64,000 bases of DNA. It comes from Podarcis raffonei (lineage: Eukaryota; Chordata; Lepidosauria; Squamata; Lacertidae). The notes beneath the pieces are model-generated. The model did not search any database. It saw only the letters and a program-made list of their open reading frames with translations, and had not been told where the DNA came from. The DNA lies in the NCBI RefSeq assembly GCF_027172205.1, contig NC_070614.1:31248501-31312500 (forward strand), written 5' to 3'. Below, piece by piece: positions 11,071 to 23,227 of this stretch (position 1 is the first letter of the stretch; the number at the start of each line of letters is the position of its first letter). A program made the translations under genes and the position numbers.

Positions 11071-12889
11071 TTCATCACTTCCAGATTTTTGGAAAAATGG
11101 GAACACTTAATGTATATCTGAGGTTGAATTTAGGAAATTAACTGTATTTCTTCACCTTTGAAATAGAGGATTTCATAATATTAACTATTTATCATATTAA
11201 AAGGCTCCTTGCCATTTTCACAAATTTAGGGACAGAAAATATGTCGATCTTATTATTTCTTCAGTTATGGGCCATTATTGTTGCTGCTGCAGTGTTGCAG
11301 AGAACTATCTTGATTGTATCTTATGTAGACATTTTCGAAAGAATTATGTTTTTGTGTTGTTACTCACAAATCTGACTCTCTTAAAATTGAAGCCCTGGTA
11401 TTTGCTTTAAGATATGCTTGTCTAGTTTCTCGTTAAACGTAGTGAATGTATGACAGAGGGTGCTGTAGATTAACAATACAAATAATAAATAGTTATTGGG
11501 TGAAAACTGTTACCCCTACAAAGCTGCAATATCCAGATTTCCTGGGGAGGGGGTTGAATGTTAAAGCACTTTGGGAATGCCAAGGTGGGAATGGAGGGAA
11601 CAGAAGGATCTGTGATTCTCCATCTGGTATATATGCATGTGGGGGCATGGGGAATGGATTCTTGGACATGGCTTAGGGTAAATAAAAACAAAAACCCATA
11701 AGCATGTTGGTGGAATGAATTGAAATAGATGTGATACACAATTTACATTACAAATTCTTTTTTATTCGTTTTTATTGATTTTAACATTTTTATCTTGATC
11801 ACAGTAACATAATCTCAAATATAAAGACAAACCCAAATACCCCCCTCCCCCCATGACTTCACTCAACTTCCTCTTCTGGTTTGTTGCATAATAATTTCCC
11901 TGCTTTTTTTGGTTATATCTTAATACCGTGGTACCTCGGCTTACGGACTTAATCCATTCTGGAAGTCCATTCTTAAACCCAAGCGTACTTAAACCAAGGC
12001 TTGCTTTCCCATAGAAAGTAATGGGAAATGGATTAATCCATTCCATACGATGAAAAACAACCCCTAAAACAGCAATTCAACAATAATTTTACTGTCTAAC
12101 GAGACCATTGATCCATAAAAAGAAAGCAATGGACCAGGCTGCAATCTACTACCCAGTATAAAAGCCCTTACCCTGACCATGCCATCCTGTGCCCTGTGAG
12201 GGAATGCTTTGGCAGTTCCTCCTGGGGACAAGGTGCAGCAGCGGCGGTGGCAGAGGGCCCCTGCGCCGGCATCAGCAGCGTCACCCAGAAGCACAGAAGC
12301 AGGTCCTTGATGCTGCAGTTATGAGTGTGACAGAGTAAACCCATATTGCTCGAGTGGTAGTAAGTGCTGGGCTGCAAGTGTGAAAACGCATCTGGTTTCT
12401 GGGGACCTCTCAGGGGGTGGGGGAGTGTTTAATCAAATCCTGCTAGTGAGTTCATTTCTTTACAGTTTTTCTGTGAATACATCACAAATGGTTCCCACTC
12501 CTTTTTAAAGTATCTATTGTCTTTGTCTCTTAATCTCTCAATTTGGCCATTTCAGCGTAGTCCATGAGTTTATCTTTAGTTGGTATCTTGTCACTGTTCC
12601 ACTTTTGACTAGGAGTATCCTAGCCACTGTTGTAGCATACATGAAGATTAAATTCTTCTCTTTCGGCAGATCTCGACCTATAATGCCTTGCAAAAAAAAT
12701 TCTGGACTTTTGACAAAGGTTACAAATTCTAATGCAAATGTAACACCCCCGCATACCAGAGAATGGAATACAATTCAGTTTTGCATCCCTTATCAGTTCT
12801 TCTTTCACATCCAACTGCTTTCTTTGCAACAATGTACAAGCAAAATAAATACAAAAGGACAAAACAAATCCCCAGTGTATTTCATTGTA
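11071..12889. other. Intergenic, part of the duplicated unit; one GTGGTACC repeat
   Basis: No gene is visible. Stretches near 11510-11600 and 12760-12880 match, loosely, the region downstream of B2 (about 27230-27640), so they belong to the ancestral unit. At about 11929-12065 lies a GTGGTACCTCGGCTTACGG repeat related to the mariner-like MITEs at 12890 and 37168. Confidence 0.5.
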
Positions 12890-13117
12890 CAGTGGTACCT
12901 CTGGTTAAGAACTTAATTTGTTCAGGAGGTCTGTTCTTAACCTGAAACTGTTCTTAACCTGAGGTACCACTTTAGCTAATGGGGCCTCCTGCTGCTGCCT
13001 GATTTCTGTTCTCATCCTGAGGGAAAGTTCTTAACCTGAGATACTACTTCCGGCTTAGTGGAGTCTGTAACCTGAAGTGTCTGTAACCCAAGGTGTCTGT
13101 AACCCGAGGTACCACTG
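12890..13117. mobile_element. Mariner-like MITE with TA duplication
   Basis: The element begins CAGTGGTACCTC and ends GAGGTACCACTG, with TA on both sides. That is the target duplication of the Tc1/mariner superfamily. Inside, 'ttcttaacctga' and 'ctgtaacc.gaggt' are repeated several times. A truncated homologue with the same right flank is at 35470-35707, so this insertion predates that duplication. No transposase is encoded. Confidence 0.75.
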
Positions 13118-13319
13118 TATCTCACTGAGCATCCTTTACCTAAAATAAATTCAAATGACAACCCTTTTGTTTGTAATTTTATATCCAAACTTGACTTTTC
13201 ACTTGAAACATTCTGAATATTTTGGTTGTAGAAATGAATAAGTGAAAGGACCTTGACTAATTAATAGTCCAGAAATGATAGCATCAATAGTATTTTCATC
13301 ATCCACAGGTGCATAGCTG

Positions 13320-14145
13320 GCCTCATCCCCCGCTCCCCCATGGGGTTTAAATGGAAAACTTCTTATGAGAAAGCCTCTCCTCTTCCCGGAGGGGAGCAGT
13401 TGTGAGCAGGAATCGCTTCCCATGCTCGCAGGGAGGGGCGTGGCCCCTGCATCACTGGAGTCCTGGGCCCACGTCATGCACCCCAGCCATCCAATCTTAC
13501 TGGCTGGGGGCGTGGTTTAGCAGTTTTAAAATGGCCACGGGCCCACAAGGTCTTCCTTGTTGTTCTGGCTTCCTCAGATCACCCTCCCTCCCTCTAGATT
13601 TCGCTTCAGCACCTGACCTTGCTATGGACCTAGGTTGGTTGCCTTGGTTGTCCAAGGGGACTGGTAGGAATTTTTTTCCACTTGGCAGATTGGCACCAGC
13701 CACCTGGTTTTTTGCTTACCTCATAGCAAATCGTCACAATTTTGTAAGGTTTGGTGGTTAGGGATTGGAAATGCATTGTGTGTTAGAGGGGAGGTTGTTG
13801 CCATCACCTACCCCTCCCTTTGAAGGATATTCTGTTAAAGGAATATGGTGGTTGTGGTTCTTGTACCACACCCAGGTGGTGGCTAGGGCCACGGCACGAC
13901 CCTCCGGTGACTCTAGGGGAAAGCTTCCAGTTGATTTCCATCAACAAGCTCTCTCTACTGGTTGTTAACCCTTGTGTGACTTCCTGCAAAGCGGGCAGGA
14001 GTCAAGTATAGTCTGTTCGGATCCAATGCCTAAGCCAATACCACTCACATTCTGTAACCAATAAAGTTGTGGCCTTTTTTTGCCCATTAACCTAAAATAC
14101 TTGTCTCCGTGAGTCTTATTTCATCACAAAGCGGGGAGTGGGGCC
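13320..14145 (+). mobile_element. DIRS-related non-autonomous retroelement fossil
   Basis: This is a member of the family found at 21310 (reverse), 33245 and 45475 (reverse). In order it has a GC-rich promoter-like part with CCAAT and a TATA-like box, a middle part with 'tagcaaatcgtcacaat', and a 3' part with 'aatgcctaagccaatacc' and AATAAAG. It has no coding region of its own. The 3' module is shared with the recombinase-bearing element ending at 7140, which suggests that element mobilised it. Old and degraded. Confidence 0.55.
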
Positions 14146-14497
14146 TCGACTCACAAATCATGCTTTTTTGGATAGAGCAATTGGGACAGAACTGGGCAGG
14201 CTATGTTAAGGCCTTTTCTTCCAGGACTTTGCCCATGATGGCATATCATTGAAGCAATGAAGAGCATGACTGCCACTTTTCCCAGCATTGCTCTAGTAAT
14301 AGGATTACTATCCCTCAGTATCAAACAGTGCTGATAATTTGCACCCTTGTGTTCTTTGATCATTTGATCTGAGCAAGATTGATTATTCCTCCTTGTAAGC
14401 TGGCTTGTTTGCGAATCAACCTTCCACAGTGTAAATATACAAAGTATGACTTATTTTAGGCAGTAGTGAAGAAGCTATGGATGCCCTCCCAGATGGA

Positions 14498-14682
14498 AAA
14501 TGAATTGGAGTGTCTGGATTCAAATGGCAATTGTGTCCTGGATATGCAACCTTATCCATAAAGCATTGCAATCCAGTTTCAGTTTCATGCTAAATTTCTG
14601 TGGGACCAAACTCATAGGGCAATATTTTGTGACCTTCCTCAGTTACAAAATATTTTTTGCAGTCGTACATAAGTTAATCAAG
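14498..14682 (+). pseudogene. OR pseudogene fragment (TM4-EL2 region), subtype D relic 1
   Basis: Translation gives MNWSVWIQM...SWICNLIH and NFCGTKLIGQYF, matching residues about 135-190 of the intact ORs (MNWDACIQM...FCGSNIIGQYF). A short deletion at the usual FCD motif shifts the frame. The 5' and 3' parts of the gene are not recognisable. The upstream flank (14155-14230) resembles the flank of subtype B genes. A sister relic is at 29331, so this decayed gene was part of the duplicated unit. Confidence 0.85.
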
Positions 14683-14929
14683 TTCAACACTCTAACCGCC
14701 ACAATATATACAATACTTTATTATTATAAAGACAATTGCATCACTTGTTCTGTAAATCAGGACTTACAAATCATTATGGTGAGGTTCTCCAAGGAGTGAT
14801 TCTCTGAAACACTACAGAAATTTAATGATGTTCTCCATGGACCTACTGTCTGAAACACTACAGACAGCAGGGAGGCTCATTTATTCTTCCTTGTCATAGA
14901 ATCTATATCTGCTACTAAAGACCACACTC

Positions 14930-14967
14930 CAGCATTTTGGCCCTTCTTCTTCAAGACAAAAATAGCG
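14930..14967 (+). other. Candidate 5' non-coding exon end of OR A2 (donor at 14968)
   Basis: The donor GCG|GTGAGTGG aligns with those at 1064 and 29773. The matching acceptor, tctaattttag, ends at 15626, 91 nt before the A2 ATG. Confidence 0.4.
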
Positions 14968-15717
14968 GTGAGTGGAATCCCATTTGTTCAACCTCAGAGG
15001 AGACTAGGCCTTGAAAGGTGCTCATATTTCAGTTCTGAAAAGACCTCAAAATGTTTAATACAGCATTAAGATTAATGCAGACATGATTATTTTATGATAA
15101 AAAATAGATTACATTTATTGGTAAGAGAAGATAATAATGTGATGTTTCAAAATTCTGGTGATTGGACTTAAACCCTGAGCTCTCATCAAAGCCACATGAT
15201 ATTTCATTAATGCTATGTGGTATGTGGTTTGCATTTTTTAAAAAATAAAGTAAAAGCATTACTGTTAGCAAAAAAAAATTCCAAAACATCACAGTTACGT
15301 TCCTTTATGTAACCACACTCCAAGGAGGTGTTTTTTCCATTTACAACTAATAACAAGGTTGCCCTTATAACCTATAGTTAGGATTTGATTCTGCTTTCTC
15401 ATTCTTGATTCAACATGCAATCAAGATGGGTCTCAACTGAGAGGCTCTCCATTCTCCCTTCCAACTCTAAAATGCTACGAGCACTGGGTGAATTATTGGT
15501 GTCAGCTGAATGTCTACTACTGGCATCACTCATTACCTCATATTGAGATAGGAGGCAAACCCACAGACAATTGCCTGCATATTCCCCTCAACCAACAGAC
15601 TTTCATTAAATCCTTTCTAATTTTAGGTGCCACAACTGCTCTGCTGGTGTTGCTAAAACACAATAACAGAGCTACTCTTCTAGAACTTTTTTTAAAGAAA
15701 TACTTCCAATAATTAAG

Positions 15718-16653
15718 ATGACCAACCAGTCTACAGTGACAGAATTTCTTCTGATGGGCTTCTCCAGTGACCGAGAAGAACAATTTTTTTACTTTGTGAT
15801 ATTTCTCTCCATTTATTTAATCGTCTTAGTGGGGAATTTCCTCATCACCATTGCTGTTGCCCTGAACCACAAACTACACACTCCGATGTACTTCTTTCTG
15901 GTCAATCTATCATTAACAGATATTTGCTACATCTCAACCACAATCCCCAAATCCATAGCTGCTTCTTTGTCAGATGACAAAAGGATTTCTTTTGCTGGCT
16001 GTGTTGCACAGGTTTTCTTAGTTTTGACCTTTACAGGTTCTGAGCTTGCCTTGCTCACTATCATGGCTTATGATCGCTATGTTGCAATCTGCCATCCTTT
16101 ACAGTATGAGCTAATCATGAACAGGGATGCCTGCATCCAAATGGCAGCTGCTTCCTGGATAAGCAGCCCAATCCATTCATCATTACATACCATTATCACT
16201 TTCAGGCTAGATTTCTGTGGGTCCAATATTATTGGGCAGCATTTCTGTGATGTCCCTCAGTTGCTTAAGATTTCTTGTACTGACACTAAAGTTAACCAAA
16301 TTTTGATTCTTGCCATTGGAATTACTGGAGGTTCATTTTGTGGAGGGTTCATCTTTGCTTCCTATGGCTACATATTCTCTGCTGTGCTGAGAATCCCTTC
16401 TGTTCAAGGCAGATATAAAGTTTTCTCTACCTGCATCCCCCACCTGACTGTCTTTTCTTTATTTATGAGCACAGCTGTGTTTTCATACATGAGACCTAAA
16501 GCACTTTCTTCAACAATGATGGATTTGCTCTCTGCTGTATTGTATAATGTTTTGCCACCCTTACTGAATCCTATTATTTATAGCTTTAGGAACAAAGACA
16601 TCCAAGAGGCCGTATTGAAAATACCAAAAGGAATTAGAAGTCTCCTAGCATGA
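15718..16653 (+). CDS. Olfactory receptor, OR14-like, subtype A copy 2
   Basis: This is an intact 311-residue receptor, colinear with A1 and A3 with no indels. All OR hallmarks are present: NQST, PMYFFL, MAYDRYVAIC, KVFSTCIPHL and NPIIYSFRN. Compared with A1 it has Thr2, Asp18 and His175 (FCD motif preceded by GQH rather than GQY). It has ITGGSFCGG in TM5 where A1 has FIVDSFCGG, a divergent patch in a region that often lines the odorant pocket. The coding exon starts at the acceptor at 15626. Confidence 0.95.
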   Translation: MTNQSTVTEFLLMGFSSDREEQFFYFVIFLSIYLIVLVGNFLITIAVALNHKLHTPMYFFLVNLSLTDICYISTTIPKSIAASLSDDKRISFAGCVAQVFLVLTFTGSELALLTIMAYDRYVAICHPLQYELIMNRDACIQMAAASWISSPIHSSLHTIITFRLDFCGSNIIGQHFCDVPQLLKISCTDTKVNQILILAIGITGGSFCGGFIFASYGYIFSAVLRIPSVQGRYKVFSTCIPHLTVFSLFMSTAVFSYMRPKALSSTMMDLLSAVLYNVLPPLLNPIIYSFRNKDIQEAVLKIPKGIRSLLA

Positions 16654-16849
16654 TTGAATGCATTGTGTCTCATACACATCACAATTCCTGAGCATTGTAT
16701 AAGAATGCAAATGTCTGTGAAAATAGCATAAAAATGCATTATACTACATAATAATGCTTTGCAAATAGGTGTGTTTAGGGCAAATCTGCAGATAAAATGT
16801 GTATATTAGGAAAGTTTCACACATGATGTCTGATGAGTTTTCATTAGGA

Positions 16850-17920
16850 CACAGACAGACAGACACACACACAGAGAGAGAGGGGGGGGAGGGAGAGAGT
16901 TGTGGAAATGTGAGGAACTGGATCTAATACTGAGAAACTGAAAGAAAATGAAATTGATGCATTCACCCTTGCTACTCCTAGCATGCTCTATTGGGTTTCT
17001 TTTTAAGTGGGGGTGTTAGGTGGGAGGAAGAGTAGAATAAGTCTTTGCAGAAGTGATGAGGTCTCTGAACCACATTTGGATCCAATACTCTGTCCTCAGT
17101 TTCTCCCATAACTGTGGCCTCTCCTACTTCACTGTTTTAGAGGTGTGTTATTCTAGCACTATACTAACTAGGTCATGCATGTAGGGGTGCATGACACATT
17201 TTATTGGTATTTCTTTTTTAAAAGAGCTATGTCATGTCAGTTCAATGAGTATGAATTGTTATTTTGATTCTATATCACATTTATTCTGATTTCATCCTGA
17301 TTTGCCAGAGCAGGGCTTATTCACTTCCCCATCAATCAATCAATCAATCATTTATCCCACAATTTTCAGTGTGTTTCTCCATTACTTCCCTAACCACAAA
17401 AAGGTTGTTTTTGTTAATGGCTGCTTACCATTAAAGATCATGTATTAATATTAATATGCAAAGATTAATTATATTGGGGAATTGTGATTTAGCTGAATAT
17501 GTATATTATGCAAAATTCCATGCAACATATGTATTAAAAATTTGCACTGGGAATCTGACTTCACGTGTGTGTTTGTGTGTGCTTGTGCAAACCGACATAG
17601 AAATATGGAAAACTGAATTTAAGATTGGGAAAATGAGAAACTGAGAGAAAATGAAATTGACGTTTTTACCCATTCCAACTCCCAAACTATTCAGTTGGGT
17701 TTTTTGGAGTGGGGAGTGGTAGAGGGCAGGACAGGATAAACAAAATCTTTGCACAAGTGCTCTGCTTTACAAAAAACAATTAGATTCAGTCCACACTCCT
17801 CAATTTCTCACATAAAATCTGCCCCTTCCTCCCTCACTGTTTTGCAAACATGCTATTTGCACTTTGAGGACCCCAGGTCACCCCCATAAATAAATTGACA
17901 CAGATACATATTTTAGTTTA
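16850..17920. other. Intergenic, no gene seen
   Basis: A short purine-rich microsatellite (CAGA/CA/GA) lies at 16850-16905 and an AATC run at about 17333-17350. Parts near 16930-17190 match the 3' flank of A3 (31556-31810). The rest is AT-rich without recognisable genes. Confidence 0.6.
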
Positions 17921-17924
17921 AAGG

Positions 17925-18160
17925 TTGATGGGCAAAATTTAGGCCACATCTTTATTGATTACACAATGTGAGCGGTATTGGCTTAGGCATTGGCAAGACT
18001 ATAACTGACTCCTGCCCTCCCAGCAGGAAGTCTGAAAGGGTAAACACCAAACGAGGGAGCCACATTGATGCAAATCAACTGAAGCTCCTGTGGTCCTGGC
18101 ATGGCCCTAGCCCCTCAAGTGGACTTTGGATGGGATCCAGGACCCCCTTCCTCCTTCACT
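17925..18160 (-). mobile_element. DIRS-related retroelement fossil, 3' end only
   Basis: Read on the minus strand this shows the family's 3' module: 'caatgcctaagccaatacc' followed by an AATAAAG-type signal and 'tggcc'. Only the terminal portion is present. Old and truncated. Confidence 0.5.
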
Positions 18161-18295
18161 GTTTTGCAAACATGCTATTTTACTATCAAGTTAAATGAAT
18201 TATGTATACACCTCTAAGTAGTCATTTTTTAGTTATTTTTTAAAAAATAAAATGCTGTGTCCATCTTAGAAGACTTCTAATTTAAACCTCTTTTT

Positions 18296-18345
18296 AATAA
18301 TAATAATAATAATAATAATAATTATTATTATTATTATTATTATTT
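18296..18345. repeat. (TAA)n / (TTA)n microsatellite
   Basis: A TAA run is followed directly by a TTA run, making a self-complementary AT-rich block. Confidence 0.9.
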
Positions 18346-18815
18346 TTGTATCTATGTGTTTTGTATTTATTTATATGTACATATAGAGTTGGGGCACCTG
18401 AGCAACAAAGTGCTCTAATTTGCTTGGCTTGAATCAATTTTAGTGCGGCTTCAGGTCTGGTCATGGCACTGAAACTGCCTTGATGTCAGGGACTGGGCTG
18501 AGGAGGAATGGTGGAGCCCACTTTCCCATCTCCCTGAATCTTCCAAAAGAAGGCAGTATAGATTTACAACTGTGATTTGCAGAAGGCCATGGCTCAGAGA
18601 TAGAAGCGGAGCAAAGCTGGGAAATAATGGGAGAAGAGCATGGGGAAGAAACAGAACCAGAGCAGCTGGCTGACACATTACCACTAGAAACATTCCAGAC
18701 TCCCTTCTCCCATAACGCAGACAGCAGTGAAAGTAGGAGAGCAAAGAGTTAAGAGGCAAGTGGCCTTAAGCAGGCACCATAAGGGGGGTGATTGAGAAGG
18801 GAAGGGCATGGAGAT

Positions 18816-18973
18816 TACCGTATTTTTCGCACTATAGGATGCACTTTTCCCCCTCCAAAAATGAAGGGGAAATGTGTATGCGTCCTATGGTGCGAATGCA
18901 GGCTTTCGCTGAAGCCTGGAGAGCCCCACCGCCAGCCCCGCAAACTCGGGAGACAGCGGGAGAGGCGCAGCGA
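18816..18973 (+). mobile_element. Left end of a TACCGTATTTTTCGC MITE, fused to an OR fragment
   Basis: The segment starts TACCGTATTTTTCGCACTAT, the same end as the complete foldback element at 59378-59641. Its right half is missing. It runs without a gap into the OR 3' fragment at 18974. Confidence 0.6.
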
Positions 18974-19204
18974 GCTGTGTTTTCATACATGAGACCTAAA
19001 GCACTTTCTTCTACAACAATGGATTTGTTCTCTGCTGCATTGTATAATGTTTTGCCACCATTACTGAATCCCATTATTTATAGCTTTAGGAATAAAGATA
19101 TCCAAGAGGCCATGCTGAAAATACCAAAAAGAATTAGAAGTCTCCTAGCATTATTGCTCAAGTTGTGTGTCACACATATCACAATTTTTTGTGCAAATTT
19201 CTAG
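18974..19204 (+). pseudogene. 5'-truncated subtype A OR (TM6-C terminus)
   Basis: The sequence from AVFSYMRPKALSST through NPIIYSFRNKDIQEAM to IRSLLA matches residues about 253-311 of subtype A receptors. Everything before TM6 is gone and replaced by MITE sequence. The normal stop TGA is TTA here, so the frame reads on to 19204. It cannot make a receptor. The downstream sequence is the standard subtype A 3' flank, also seen after A1. It is therefore a separate copy of the gene end, additional to A2. Confidence 0.9.
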
Positions 19205-19985
19205 TGCCCACTTTTGAGTGATGCCCTCCTCTTCCAGCCCATCTCCTGTTGTTCAGAATGTACTCAGGTAAAGAGTGAATAAAAATGCATTTATTATTAA
19301 AAATAGCAATAGTGCTTCGTAAAAAGAAGTGTATTGGGCCTATGGCAAAGCATAGAGATGACTGTTTGGGAGAAACTTTGGAAAGTATATTTTAAATTTA
19401 GTGCATGTTATATGAAAATGGCTGCTCACTTGGTCCTGCGGTGGGTGGAATTTGCAGCACAGTGCACGATTTCCTCATCCTCCTGAAGCCATGCTGTTCT
19501 GCCAACCATTACTCAGCTCTTCTGGCCGCCACAGTACTGAATGGGTTCACCAAACCCAATTCACATTCCAGGCTATCCACAGCAGCCTGCTCCAGAAGCA
19601 TAAAAGGGGCCCAGAGCTGACGCTGGCAGCACAGTCAGCCCAGAGCATCAGGAGCAATGCATCAAGATCCCTTCACAATCTTTATCCCACCTTTTGAGCG
19701 CCAGCTAGGAGCACCTGTTTTTTGCCCACTGCCACTGCCTTCCTAGCCAGCTTCAACCATCTGGAGGCCTCATTGAAGGACCCTCCCTTGCAGTGTCTTG
19801 CTAGAGCGATGCAGCATTTTTGAGTATTTGAGAGCAAAGTGTGGCAGCATTAAAGAGCCCACAGCTCTTTGCTTTAGCCACGTTGTTGCAGCTCTTCATC
19901 CCCAAAAGCCCCATGTGTTATATACTCTCGATTCTATGCTCATAATGCCAAGCTTGCAGGTTCACAATTCCGAGCAAAGCCAATA
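19205..19985 (+). repeat. Subtype A 3' flank, second copy
   Basis: Homologous to 3250-4230, including the L1-derived scrap near 19380-19430 and a tRNA-like SINE remnant near 19940-19975. No conserved coding frame. Confidence 0.6.
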
Positions 19986-19999
19986 GGCCTTTTCTGGGC

Positions 20000-20645
20000 T
20001 TCACCAGGGGACACTATAACCCTGCTGCGTTTCTCCCCCAGAGCGGTGCGTGGCATCACAGCAGGCCTCAACATGACTTCAAACATTACTCTTATTCAAA
20101 TGAATATTCCTCCCGCTCAGCCTCTAGGGACAGAACTATTGTCTGCCTTCAAAAGCATCAAGAGTGGGTTGAGGCATGCACAGTGAGATCACATTCTCCC
20201 TACTGCTGTTCACAGATGTCTCGGCCCAATTGTAGGTCTCCTTCCACCTCTAACCTATCTGACAATTCTTTGAGCCCTGAACCACATAGGTCTCGGTGCA
20301 AGAGAACAAGACCCCACAGAACCAAGAGAAGAGGATGCAAGTCCAGATGGGGCTCATCGGATTCATCGGATTCCTCACGTAGGTCTGACTACTTGGACAT
20401 GGACTATGAGGACCAGATTAAGGGGTACTGGGTCACAACAGCTAAATTGCCTGGTCTCCCAAAATGGGTCTGGAAAAGTAGAAATAAGAGGCACAGGCAT
20501 GACAATGGTATCATATCCCCTTTTGGTGACGAGGGCTTAGACTCCAGGGAAGCACATTAGAGAGAGTAATTTTAAATGTATGGATCAGCCCTGTGGGATT
20601 CGCTTGCAAAAAAAAATACGTGAGCGTATTCTTAATGGGGAGTTT
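20000..20645 (+). mobile_element. DIRS-like gag/ORF1 fossil
   Basis: This is a degraded coding relic. It has a Ser/Arg-rich part (about 20180-20400) and then a stretch ending EFIDMFSLL (near 20640), which resembles the C-terminal motif of DIRS ORF1/gag proteins. It is broken and abuts an L1 fragment. The family call rests on that short motif and on other DIRS-like pieces nearby. Confidence 0.4.
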
Positions 20646-20649
20646 ATAG

Positions 20650-21290
20650 ACATGTTTTCCTTGCTGTGGTATAAAATCAGAACCTGCCAAGTGATGACTG
20701 CATGGGAGAGACTTTGGAAAGTATATCTGAAATTTAGTGCATGTTATATGAAAATAATGTATAAGTGGTACTTAGAACCATAATAAGTTAGCAAAAATGT
20801 ATTAAAATGTTCCAAATATGTGCTGGAAATGCCAACAGGAGGAATGGTCATCTTATCACATGTAGTGGTCCTGAGAAAAAGCTATTTTTGGGAAATTATA
20901 TATAATGAGTTGAAAATGATGTTTAGACTGATAATTCCTTTAAAAAAACACAAACCCGCCCCTGAAGACTTCCTGCTAGGAATAACAGGAATGGAAGTCC
21001 CCCACCCCCACCCCAAAATTGACCAATTTATTTTTATATGCAACAGCAGCTACAACTTTATATGCACAGAAGTGGAAAGAAGAAGGATTACCAAGGAAGG
21101 AGAATTGGCTTACGAAATAAATAGACTTTGCTGAAATTGCAAAAATTAACCACCAAACTAAGAAAACATAAGGAGGAAGTGCATAAGGAGGAATGGAGGC
21201 CAATCATGGATCTTTCAAAGTATCACCCATACATGAAGTTGGGGACAGGATTGGATTATTGAAAGATCTAATGATCGTGAAGTTCAGAGA
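20650..21290 (+). mobile_element. L1 LINE, 3' end of ORF2, degraded
   Basis: Scattered frames give KVYLKFSACYMK, MYKWYLEP, and toward the 3' end a match to the L1 ORF2 C-terminus (compare LFIYATTAT..LYAEKWKEE at 35780). Several stops and frameshifts break it. It is 5'-truncated, as is usual for LINEs. Confidence 0.6.
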
Positions 21291-21309
21291 ATAAAAACAT
21301 ATGTACTGT

Positions 21310-21855
21310 AAAAGTCAGTTTGTGATTCGAGGACCCGATCCCCGCTTGGGGAATAAAGACACGTGGACACAGTATGTAAGGTTAATGGGTAAGGAAAAGG
21401 CCACAACTTTATTGATTGCAGCATGTGAGAAGGTATTGGCTTAGGCATTGGACCACGGAACATTAGACTCCACCCACTCGGAGAGGGGTGAGCCCAAAGG
21501 GGGTTTATTCACCAGAAGGTGGAGCCTGTTGATGCTAATACAACTATAGGCTCTCTCCTGATGTCACCGAGGGTCGTGCCATGGCCCCACGCCACACGGG
21601 CATTGAAGAAAATGTGTGTGCAATGGCAGGGATGGCTGGCGCGGCCGCATTTGAACGGCAAGCCCCGCCCCCGCCAAGCTTCCTTTTGGGTGCCCAACCG
21701 GGGAGGGGCATGGCACGCCAGCCCTGGAGTTGAAGCAGGGGGTGGAGCGCCCCCTGCATGACACAGGAATCGTCTCCCGCTCAAAACCCCTCCCCTATGG
21801 TAGGAGGAGAGGCTTTTTAAAAAAGCAGGAAAGGAGGAGTGGGAAGTCAAGAAGG
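21310..21855 (-). mobile_element. DIRS-related non-autonomous retroelement fossil, reverse
   Basis: On the minus strand this matches 13320-14145 in order: a GC-rich start with 'aaagcctctcctc', and an end with 'caatgcctaagccaatacc' and the AATAAAG-type signal. The open frames across it are chance GC-rich frames. Old. Confidence 0.55.
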
Positions 21856-21915
21856 ATTTTTTGTTGGGGAAAATACATTTATCAATGCCAATAAATGTTA
21901 TCGAATATTTTTGGG

Positions 21916-21918
21916 TAT

Positions 21919-21959
<41 letters not shown>

Positions 21960-22429
21960 CACACGCACACACACACATATATATATACATACATATACAT
22001 ACTGTCAGGGAACTGCCATCGGAGCCTAGAGTGGAGGTAAGGCTCCCTAACGATGCAGGAGAAGGGACCAGCAGGGAGAGAGAGCAAACTTCCTTTGAGG
22101 AAGGAAATAGGAGGGACACCAGGAAGCAAGGGGAGACTGCGGAGGGAGGGCTCCAAGACTCTTCCACAGAGAGCAGCGGGGAGAGCCCAGGACCTCCGTT
22201 GGGCACGCCCACTCTGCGCAGGAGACTTCCGCGCAGAGAGGCTAGGCGGAGACTTGGGGTGAAAGAATTTTTATGCTGGAAGAAGTTCAGAAAACGCCCA
22301 CTGACGGATTCTGCCAGCGACTGACACAGCCATGGAGAAAGGGCTGTCCAGCCAGGGAAAGGTTTATCCAGGCAACGCTGTCTAGAGCTGCAGCACCCTT
22401 TACGCACAAGCAACCCCAATTCCCTTTAC

Positions 22430-22490
<61 letters not shown>
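21916..22490. repeat. Microsatellites enclosing an LTR-like piece
   Basis: An (AC)n/(AT)n compound microsatellite (21916-22001) is followed by a GC-rich segment that starts TGTCAGGGAACTGCC (22003), the kind of end seen in the solo LTR at 50194. It then runs into (CATA)n/(TA)n at about 22428-22487. The 3' end of the LTR-like piece is not recognisable. The frames reading through here are not genes. Confidence 0.45.
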
Positions 22491-22792
22491 TGATGTGTGA
22501 TAATCTGATATTTGATACAAATAAAATTAATCTGATCTGATCACTTTTTTCTGCAATCCAAACAATGTTTGCTCAAAATAAGCTCAACTGAATTCATTTT
22601 GTCTTATTGCTAGATAATTGGGATTAAATGGAAGCCTGAAGATAACTTCTTTTTGAGTTCCTAGCACAACTGGTCGTTACTGGATTATTCTTCGTAAGCA
22701 GCAGTGTGAGTGAGCAAAGCTCAGGGGTATGCCAGCACCCCATTATGCTGTCTACTACTGGCTGATGTCTAAGTTTGAGCAGGCCATGTACC

Positions 22793-23227
22793 TGCTAGGA
22801 TTCTTTTCCTGTGTTGCAGTCATGGGATTGTTTTTATCACACGATGGTGTATGTTTTCATTCCACATAGTGGGAAGTGACAGAGACAGGATGTTTTTATT
22901 ACTGTGTTTCCGTGATGTAGGACATTTGTCCTCTGTTCTTGTTCTTTGCTGTCTGATGCTGAAGAGGAAGGAGCTGAGTTACGATGCTCCAAGTGTGTAT
23001 ATGTAAATAAACGTAGATTAGCCAAATTGCTGTGCTACTGAGTCTGAACACTGACTGCCTATACTCTGCTGACCCTGAAGTATGCTAATGTTTCAGTATC
23101 AGTCGCTGTGATGTTCGGGCTGGAGAAAGATTTTGAATCTCCTGAATGACCGACCAGGAGGGAGAGAACATGCCAGTCAGGCATGTGTCTCTACCAGACT
23201 CCTACTTGTATGTAGGACCTTCTGACA
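22793..23227 (+). mobile_element. Solo LTR with 5-bp target duplication
   Basis: A 435-bp insertion begins TGCTAGG and ends TTCTGACA, flanked by gtacc on both sides (22788-22792 and 23228-23232). Copy 1 of the duplicated unit has the empty site at 7372-7376. An AATAAA signal lies near 23005. TG..CA ends, a 5-bp duplication and no internal region indicate a solo LTR of a retrovirus-like or gypsy-like element. It inserted after the unit duplicated, so it is younger than the duplication. Confidence 0.85.

Noticed and set aside
18788-19204. 138-codon protein gene
   Set aside because: It is a chance fusion of MITE sequence with the truncated end of an OR.
21839-22419. Long open frames on both strands around a microsatellite
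   Set aside because: They run through AC/AT repeats and an LTR-like GC-rich segment; low-complexity translation and no homology that I recognise.
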